Made by a program: the position numbers and the translations under genes
The notes under the pieces: model-generated
Databases searched by the model: none
Told to the model about the DNA's origin: nothing
Seen by the model: only the letters and a program-made list of their open reading frames with translations
Assembly (NCBI GenBank): GCA_011799875.1
Contig: JAAAXO010000338.1
Location: forward strand, 821,937-885,936
Origin: Thinopyrum elongatum
Taxonomy: Eukaryota; Streptophyta; Magnoliopsida; Poales; Poaceae
Direction: 5' to 3'
Length of the DNA: 64,000 nucleotides
Part shown: in pieces, positions 56,598-64,000 of the stretch
How the letters are laid out: every line of letters begins with the position of its first letter
Numbering within the stretch: the first letter of the stretch is position 1

Positions 56598-57958
56598 TCA
56601 TAGTCACTAGCGGACTCATACCCACCATCCTCAGTAGCAATCATAACACGCGGAGATTGGCATTCTCTCGCATAATGACCTCTTCCCTTACAACGACGAC
56701 AAATAATATCATGTGTGTGCCCTGTTGATGCCATAGATGAAGAAGAGCTCTGGGCAGGCCCAGAAGGTGTACTCTTGGCAGATGGTGGTGGTGGTGCCTG
56801 TTTTCTTATATCTCGGTTGGAATTGGCGGCTGAAGTCAGTGGTGCCGCAGTTGGACGTGTGGGAGTAGAGGAGGCACGCGGTGTCCATGATGAAGATCGA
56901 CCTGCAGAAAAATTAGTTCGCACCAATGCCTGTCGATCCTGCACTTCACGTTCAGCTTTACAAGCAAGATGGAATAAACGAGTGATATTATTATACTCCT
57001 TATACTCTAGAATGGTCTGAATCTCTCTATTTAATCCACCCATGAAACGTGCAAGCATAGCTTCATTCTCCTCAACAATACCACATCTAATCATGCCAGT
57101 TTGTAATTCCTGATAATATTCTTCTACAGAATTTTTTCCTTGTCTTAAGCGCTGCAATTTTTGAAGTAATTCACGTTGATAATATGGTGGAACCCAACGA
57201 GTACGCATAGCAGTTTTCAAAGCAGCCCACGTAGCTGGAATAGGATATAATCTACAATGTTCAGACCACCATACACATGCAAAACTAGTGAAAGCACAAA
57301 CAGCAGCAGCAGCACGTCGTTCCTCGGGATATTGTAAACATGTAAAACGTTGTTCAGTTTCTAACTCCCAAGTAAGATATATATCAGGAACATATCTACC
57401 CTCGAATGGTGGAATATTCAATTTTAATTTAGGAAGATGGTCATGATCTCGTACCTGAAGTGGTGGTGCAGACCTACCATTGCGATTATTTGCATGTGGA
57501 CGACCTGGTGCTGGTGGTTGCACGTAGTTATGATTTTGATCAACCTCATCCTCATAATCGCCCGCGTAATCATCCTCCTCCTCGGCACCAGCAGCAGCAG
57601 GAGCAGGAGCCAAAGAAGCATCAACAGTAGGTACAGCAGCACCAGAAGTTTGGCCATCCTCAAGAGGAACACGCTTCGCTCGTCCGAACTGATTTGGAAG
57701 GGGGCGTTGTTGTTGTCGTTGCAGAGGTGCGACAGGTGCAGCCGGTGGTGGTTGGGGAAGACGCGTGAGCAATTCATTAAACTTGTTATCCAACTTTGTC
57801 TCGAACAACTTCTCCATGCCATCTATCTTCTCCATGGCCTCTTCAAATCTGTTTAGCACATCTCCCACCTGGCCACTCATCATTTGCTGAAATTTATCAT
57901 GCAACTCCTTGTTCGTCATGTTCTCCCAGTCAATCTCGTCGGCTTGTGATCCTGCCAT
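56598..57958 (-). pseudogene. gag: CRM gag, 5' part (3' part in the gap)
   Basis: The start is at 57958 (MAGSQADEIDWEN). The coiled coil, Gag capsid (FACVWWSEHCRLYP, LRQGKNSVEEYYQEL) and CCHC knuckle (CRRCKGRGHYAREC) are open up to the gap. It is attached to a complete leader, PBS and 5' LTR on its right, so this is the intact 5' end of an autonomous copy. Its state beyond the gap is unknown. Confidence 0.9.
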
Positions 57959-58948
57959 GGTTAGCAGCAATAGAAACACACAAGAATATGATCCTACAGA
58001 CTACTAGAAAGTGGTGGTGGTGTGGTGTGGTGTCACAAATCCGTCAAGCAAATCTCAAATTCTTACCAGTTCTTACCCAGCAGCAGGTGGTGATCGGCAA
58101 CCTTTGTAGTCAAAACTCTCAGAGCTTGGACAGAGCGATTGCCAGGTGGTGTCAAACACACGATGTAGATGTATGTGGAGCTGGGAAGGCTTATGATATG
58201 GTAGCAAAAAGGTTCAGCAATAATCAATTCAGAGATGCAATGTTGAATAAACTCTCAACGACGGTACTGTGCTAGTCCTAGGCTAGACCGTGCTAGAGAC
58301 GCGAGCCTAGAACACTAACAAAAATCACGGCGCTGCACGTAAACAAGGGAGGAGCACACTCTGAATTTTTTTTCTTTTTTTTTCCTCTTTTTTTTTTTTG
58401 AAACTAGAACTATTTTTCTTCTGCGGGTAGCACGAAAATTGGCGAATCCGACTTGTTCACGACTCGTAGTATCGCGTGATCTGGAACTCTAAAATAAAGG
58501 AATAAATACTGGACTCGGACTAGGACTGGTGGCAGAGATGAATCTGGTGGAACTCGGACTGGTGATGGTATATGACGGTAGTATATGTGGGCTCGGATTG
58601 GTGGCGGTATATGGACTCGGATCGGTGGTGGTATCTGGACTCGGATCGGTGGTGGTATATGGTAGGGGCGATGATGATGGTGCGGCGGCGGCGTGACAAC
58701 TTGTGAACAGAACTCGAAACTCTAAAGAACTAGACGCTAAGACCAGCAACTTGACACGACGATGCAACCGCAAATTCAACAAAGCAAAAACCCTAAAAAG
58801 ATTATGCAAAGGCTCAGATTGGTTCGGATATGATGAACTAACCCTAATTTTTTTTTTTGGCTTTTTTTTTGGACAATACGTAAGAAAATAAATCTAATCT
58901 AGGGAAAACTGGAAATTCTCACCGAGCAACCTGAAAACTGATACCACT
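57959..58948 (-). other. Autonomous CRM 5' leader, complete (990 bp), with PBS
   Basis: The PBS complement CTGATACCACT is at 58938-58948. The PBS-distal half is specific to autonomous copies; the PBS-proximal half (about 58395-58948) is the same sequence that makes up noaC interiors. T-rich runs on + at ~58365-58400 mark the join. Confidence 0.88.
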
Positions 58949-61461
58949 TGATAGAGGCGAGGGTGTCCCGATCTTTCGATGAGATGGTAACTATCGATTT
59001 GGTGGAGCCGACTTTGACGATCCGACTACAAACGTGCACGACGTTGCGCCTTAGCAATCGCTAAACCAATCTCCTGAGGTTACTGACGATGCTGGAAGCA
59101 CGATCAACCTGACCACGAAGGTCTATTCCTGCACGCAATCGAAGAACAAGCAAGAATATGATAATGCAATCTGAATATTGCGAATATAGATGAAGTATGG
59201 ATAATGGTGGGGATCCGAAAGCGGTCTTGGTCTGGTCGTTGGACACAAACGAAGTACACGAAGTTGCAATGGCTAACTTTTAACTAAACAAATCCCAAAG
59301 TCTAAACGGTGCCCTAAGGGCTGTATATATGGAGGAAGAGGAGGGGATTTCGTGGCCCTTGAAGGAGGGGTCCGAAACCAACCCTATCTCTTGTTTCCCC
59401 ACACATACGGACTCTAAAAACAGCCTATACTCAAGTATTTCGAAATTACATGGGCATGGCCCAATAATAAGGTGACGCAGCACCTATAATAGCCTCTGGA
59501 CGAAATTTATGAAGTGGCATCTTGTATATTTCGTCCAAGGCTTCCTGCACTCATTATGGTGGCTTCAAAGTCCTGAAATCATCACTTGTAACTCCGTTCT
59601 TGTTCCCCTTGTGCATGCCATCATCTCCATGCTTGAACTTGCTCCAAGGTTCCTCTTTCTTGTCCAAGCTAGGCCCTTCATTTGTAAGCAAAACAAATGT
59701 ATCCAATTTAGGCAGCATCATATTCTCATGAACTTTAGAATCATTACCAAGAAACGAAAGTACCTGATATTTTAATTGGCGTGCGCGAGCTCTAGTAATT
59801 GGTCCAGTATGTATAGAAGCAGGGGCTGTGGGTGTAACAATGGTATTGATGTCCTCATCATCTTTTTTTCTTTTTCTTTTTTGCACTTTTTTTTTTGCTC
59901 CGCAACAAATTTTTTTCGAAAAAGTCTACAAATGGTCTAAAAACTGCCTAGCCAGAATTTTCCAGACTTAGTTTTTTTTTTTGAAACTGGAACTATTTTT
60001 CTTCTACGGGTAGCACGAAAATTGGGGAATCCGACTTGTTCACGACTCGCAGTATCGCGTGATCTGGAACTCTAAAATAAAGGAATAAATACTGGACTCG
60101 GACTAGGACTGGTGGCAGAGATGAATATGGTGGAACTCGGACTGGTGATGGTATATGACGGTAGTATATGTGGACTCGGATTGGTGGTGGTATATGGACT
60201 CGGATCGGTGGTGGTATATGGACTCAGAGAAATAGCAGATAAGCTGTGGTGGTATATGGTAGGGGCGATGATGATGGTGCGGCGGCGGCGTGACAACTTG
60301 TGAACAGAACTCGAAAATCTAAAGAACTAGACGCTAAGACCAGCAACTTGACACGACGATGCAACCGCAAATTCAACAAAGCAAAAACCCTAAAAAGATT
60401 ATGCAAAGGCTCAGATTGGTTCGGATATGATGAACTAACCCTAATTTTTTTTTTGGCTTTTTCCTGGACTGTAGGTATGAAGAACAGACTCGATCTAAAC
60501 TACGAAAAACTGTAAATCTCACCGAGCAACCTGGGAATCTGATACCACTTGATAGAGGCGAGGGTGTCCCGATCTTTCGATGAGATGGTAACTATCGATT
60601 TGGTGGAGCCGACTTTGACGATCCGACTACAAACGTGCACGACGTTGCGCCTTAGCAATCGCTAAACCAATCTCCTGAGGTTACTGACGATGCTGGAAGC
60701 ACGATCAACCTGACCACGAAGGTCTATTCCTGCACGCAATCGAAGAACAAGCAAGAATATGATAATGCAATCTGAATATTGCGAATATAGATGAAGTATT
60801 GATAATGGTGGGGATCCGAAAGCGGTCTTGGTCTGGTCGTTGGACACAAACGAAGTACACGAAGTTGCAATGGCTAACTTTTAACTAAACAAATCCCAAA
60901 GTCTAAACGGTGCCCTAAGGGCTTTATATATGGAGGAAGAGGAGGGGATTTCGTGGCCCTTGAAGGACGGGTCCGAAACCAACCCTATCTCTTGTTTCCC
61001 CACACATACGGACTCTAAAAACAGCCTATACTCAAGTATTTCGAAATTACATGGGCCTGGCCCAATAATAAGGTGACGCAGCACCTATAATAGCCTCTGG
61101 ACGAAATTTATGAAGTGACATCTTGTATATTTCGTCCAAGGCTTCCTGCACTCATTATGGTGGCTTCAAAGTCCTGAAATCATCACTTGTAACTCCGTTC
61201 TTGTTCCCCTTGTGCATGCCATGATCTCCATGCTTGAACTTGCTCCAAGGTTCCTCTTTCTTGTCCAAGCTAGGCCCTTCATTTGTAAGCAAAACAAATG
61301 TATCCAATTTAGGCAGCATCATATTCTCATGAACTTTAGAATCATTACCAAGAAACGAAAGTACCTGATATTTTAATTGGCGTGCGCGAGCTCTAGTAAT
61401 TGGTCCAGTATGTATAGAAGCAGGGGTTGTGGGTGTAACAATGGTATTGATGTCCTCATCA
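58949..61461 (-). mobile_element. noaC: leader-only non-autonomous CRM (2513 bp)
   Basis: It is LTR A2 58949-59860 (912 bp), interior 59861-60549 (689 bp; A-rich polypurine substitute at the left, PBS at 60539-60549) and LTR A2 60550-61461 (912 bp). Both LTRs are the same class. The left LTR also serves as 5' LTR for the gag copy at 56598-57958. The right flank (GATTT) is plus-strand noaB gag. Confidence 0.88.
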
Positions 61462-62594
61462 GATTTTGGGGAGGATTAAACTGTGATATTCAAGAGATAC
61501 TAATTCATGAAGAGTGTTATCCTATGGACCATTTGTTTCGTCTTGCTTGCAAAGCTGAACAGGAAATAAAACGACGTGTTGCCCACAAGGAGAACAAGTG
61601 CACGATGCACATTCCAAGTGTTGATATAGATGTTTCTTCAACTACTAGGCGTACTATGACAACCACATCCGTTGTTGCGATGACTACATCATCTCCACCA
61701 TGTGACACATCACCACCGAGAGTGCCTACATCATCTGAGTTGATCATAAGAGGTAATGACAAAGGTACATATTTTCCACTTTCACATGAGAATGATGCAT
61801 GCCTAGTTAACTTGAATACATCATGTGTTGAGTTACCTATTGATTTGGGCACGTCACCTATTTTAGAGAATTGTGTTACTGTCATGAATGCGTCATGTGA
61901 TCAAACAACTAAAATACCAACAATTTTGAGTGCACCCATTGAATTAACTGTTGATGCAAAAGAACCAATGTTTAATCATTTTGATATGACCTCTAATCTT
62001 GGTGATGATTCTGTGACCAATGACTTATTGCATGTTTGCTTATTTAAGCATGTTGTAGCATGTAAATTTGATGCAACTAAGGTTTATTCACCAATGTTAG
62101 GATGGTTTAATGATGAACATTGTCAACCTTTTGAAATGAATAAGTGCTTCACTTATATGTGCAAAATGAGTTGCAATATTTTCATGCCTTCTACTTCTTG
62201 TGATAATATTTTGGCTTTAGATTTTATGAACTATGAAGGTTACTCATGTATACATGTGTCATATATGCAAAAACTAAGGGAAGTAAAACTGGATGACATA
62301 TACATATACAACATGTACACCTTGTCTCTTTTGTTAGCCACAGTTCAGCTTAAGCAACGCCGAGGACGGCTTTGTTTTCAAGAAGGGGAGGATGATGAGG
62401 ACATGACTACCTTGGATACGACCAAAAATATTGCATACTTGTATATTTGTGAGGTGATTTCTAATGCAAACTATGCAATAATTTATTTATGTCATCCAGG
62501 ACAAAAATACTTCACAAACTTTTGTGTCATGTCTAATTGCAGGTGTATGGGACATTTGTACAATCCACATATGAAGATAAGGGGATTTGTTTAG
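61462..62594 (+). pseudogene. gag: noaB Gag end plus unknown region, 5'-truncated
   Basis: It starts within Gag (FWGGLNCDIQEIL) and continues through the unrecognised Cys-containing region (LLHVCLFKHVVACKFD, FTYMCKMSCNIF) and across the polypurine tract (62379-62392) into the B-class LTR. It ends at 62594 because the LTR has an internal deletion. It is open throughout, although many residues differ from 2075-4117 (for example CQPFEMNKCF versus CQSFDMNKSF). Confidence 0.82.
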
Positions 62595-62930
62595 TTAAAA
62601 GTTAGCCATTGCAACTTCGTGTACTTCGTTTGTGTCCAACGACCAGACCAAGACCGCTTTCGGATCCCCACCTTTATCAATACTTCATCTATATTCACAA
62701 TATTCAGATTGCATTATCATATTCTTGCTTGTTCTTCGATTGCGTGCAGGAATAGACCTTCGTGGTCAGGCTGATCGTGCTTTCAGCATCGTCAGTAACC
62801 TCGGGAGATTGGTTTAGCGATTGCTAAGGCACAACGTCGTGCACGTTTGTAGTCGGATCGTCAAAGTCGACTCCACCAAATCGATAGTTATCATCTCATC
62901 GAAAGATCGGGACACCCCTCGCCTCTATCA
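62393..62930 (+). repeat. CRM LTR, class B2, with a ~444-bp U3 deletion
   Basis: It starts TGATGAGGACATG and ends CTCTATCA. At ~62583 the sequence jumps from AAGATAAGGG to GGATTTGTTTAG, removing the TATA box and most of U3-B. The shared GGG suggests microhomology. Confidence 0.9.
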
Positions 62931-63385
62931 CAAGAGATAGGGTTGGTTTCGGACCCCTCCTTCAAGGGCCACGAAATCCCCTCCTCTTCCTCCATATATA
63001 CAGCCCTTAGGGCACCGTTTAGACTTTGGGTTTTGTTTAGATTAAAAGTTCGCCATAGCTGCAACTTCGCGTACTTCGTTTGTGTTCAACGACCAGACCA
63101 AGACGTCACAGAACCCCACCTTGATCAATAAAGCTTTCATCTTATATTCGCAATATCCAGATTGCAAATCTTAGTTTCTTGCTTGTTCTTCGTTTGCTTG
63201 CAGGAGATAGACCCTCGTGGTCAGGTTGATTGTGCTCCGGCGTGGTCAATAACCTCTCGGAGTTGGTTTAGCGATTGCTAAGGCGCGACATCCTCGCACG
63301 TTCGTAGTCGGATCGTCAAAGTCTACTCCACCAAAAACGATAGCTATCATCTCATCGAAAGATCGGGACACCCTCGCCTCTATCA
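62931..63385 (+). repeat. CRM LTR fragment, class A1 (3' half)
   Basis: It begins inside U3 at CAAGAGATAGGG, directly at the end of the previous LTR, and runs to CTCTATCA. The TATA box and R-U5 are kept. Confidence 0.92.
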
Positions 63386-63432
63386 GATAGCTATCATCTC
63401 ATCGAAAGATCGGGACACCCTCGCCTCTATCA
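63386..63432 (+). repeat. 47-bp duplicate of the LTR 3' tip
   Basis: GATAGCTATCATCTCATCG through CTCTATCA repeats the last 47 bp of the preceding LTR in tandem. Confidence 0.9.
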
Positions 63433-64000
63433 ATGATAGCTATCGTTTTTGGTGGAGTAGACTTTGACGATCCGACTACGAACGTGCGAGGACGTCGCGC
63501 CTTAGCAATCGCTAAACCAACTCCGAGAGGTTATTGACCACGCCGGAGCACAATCAACCTGACCACGAGGGTCTATCTCCTACAAACAAATGAAGAACAA
63601 GCAAGAAACTAAGATTTGCAATCTGGATATGGCGAATATAAGATGAAAGCTTTATTGATCAAGGTGGGGTTCTGTGACGTCTTGGTCTGGTCGTTGAACA
63701 CAAACGAAGTACGCGAAGTTGCAGCTATGGCGAACTTTTAATCTAAACAAAACCCAAAGTCTAAACGGTGCCCTAAGGGCTGTATATATGGAGAAAGAGG
63801 GGGGGAATTTCGTGGCCCTTGAAGGAGGGGTCCGAAACCAACCCTATCTCTTGTTTCCCCACACATACGGAAACTAAAAACAGCCTATACTCAAGTATTT
63901 CGAAATTACATGGGCCTGGCCCAAAAATAAGGTGGCGTAGCACCTAAAATAAGCTATGGACGAAATTTATGACGGGGCATCTTGTATATTTCGTCCATGT
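63433..64000 (-). repeat. CRM LTR, divergent A1 sub-lineage, cut by window edge
   Basis: It begins at ATGATAGCTATCG, so ~35 terminal bases are missing, facing the 47-bp tip head to head. U3 variants GGTGGCGTAGCACC and GAGAAAGAGG match only 10972-11893. Confidence 0.9.

Noticed and set aside
55471..57979. Long frames running through the N stretch
   Set aside because: They are created by undefined codons in the gap; only the part right of 56597 is real gag.
63386..63432. Short direct repeats as a possible CRISPR or site-specific att array
   Set aside because: It is a plant retroelement context; the repeat is a copied LTR tip with no spacers.

Overview
The window reads as a grass (Poaceae) pericentromeric or centromeric block. 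It is built almost entirely from one family of Ty3/gypsy LTR retrotransposons. I assign it to the CRM (centromeric retrotransposon) clade of chromoviruses for four reasons. The LTRs run from TGATGAGGACAT to CGCCTCTATCA. The primer-binding site (TGGTATCAG) matches initiator-Met tRNA. Gag and Pol form one long ORF. That ORF reads through the polypurine tract into the 3' LTR, which encodes the last ~100 residues, including a GPITRARAR motif like the C-terminal CR motif of group A CRM integrases. I cannot name the species. I found no host gene, rRNA, tRNA or satellite array.

Three kinds of element are interleaved. (1) Autonomous elements carry Gag, protease, RT, RNase H and integrase. The fullest copy is 18441-24232 on +; it lacks a 5' LTR and has one frameshift. 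(2) A gag-only non-autonomous type, called noaB here, has a Gag without a zinc knuckle followed by an unrecognised Cys-containing region that replaces Pol (2075-4117, and pieces at 24233-26507 and 61462-62392). (3) A leader-only type, called noaC here, consists of ~690 bp of non-coding 5' leader between two LTRs (35701-38235, 47095-49610, 58949-61461).

About 29 LTRs or LTR pieces cover nearly half of the window. Two unrelated U3 types (A, B) and two R-U5 types (1, 2) occur in all four combinations. Full lengths are additive: A1 922, A2 912, B1 992 and B2 982 bp. The switch point lies just downstream of the TATA box, as expected for template switching during reverse transcription.

Layout. 1-8155: LTRs, pol pieces and a long noaB copy, ending in a 2156-bp tandem duplication. 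8156-10971: the only non-CRM island, with a 29-bp tandem repeat and a broken gag of a different gypsy element. 10972-16251: serial minus-strand LTR/pol fragments. 16252-20704: a 2.17-kb-arm inverted duplication of gag-protease. 18441-24232: the best autonomous copy. 24233-33605: noaB and pol pieces, including one clean nested insertion with a GAAGA target-site duplication (27838-30866). 33606-49610: noaC elements, a 1.17-kb-codon pol ORF and gag pieces. 49611-58948: gag/pol fragments around a 1000-N gap (55598-56597). 58949-64000: noaC, noaB and abutting LTRs.

Almost every junction has one perfect LTR terminus against a truncated internal region, but only one pair of flanks matches as a target-site duplication. 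Nested insertion followed by LTR-LTR recombination between different copies explains this. Because copies are very similar and a gap is present, some junctions could be assembly chimeras.
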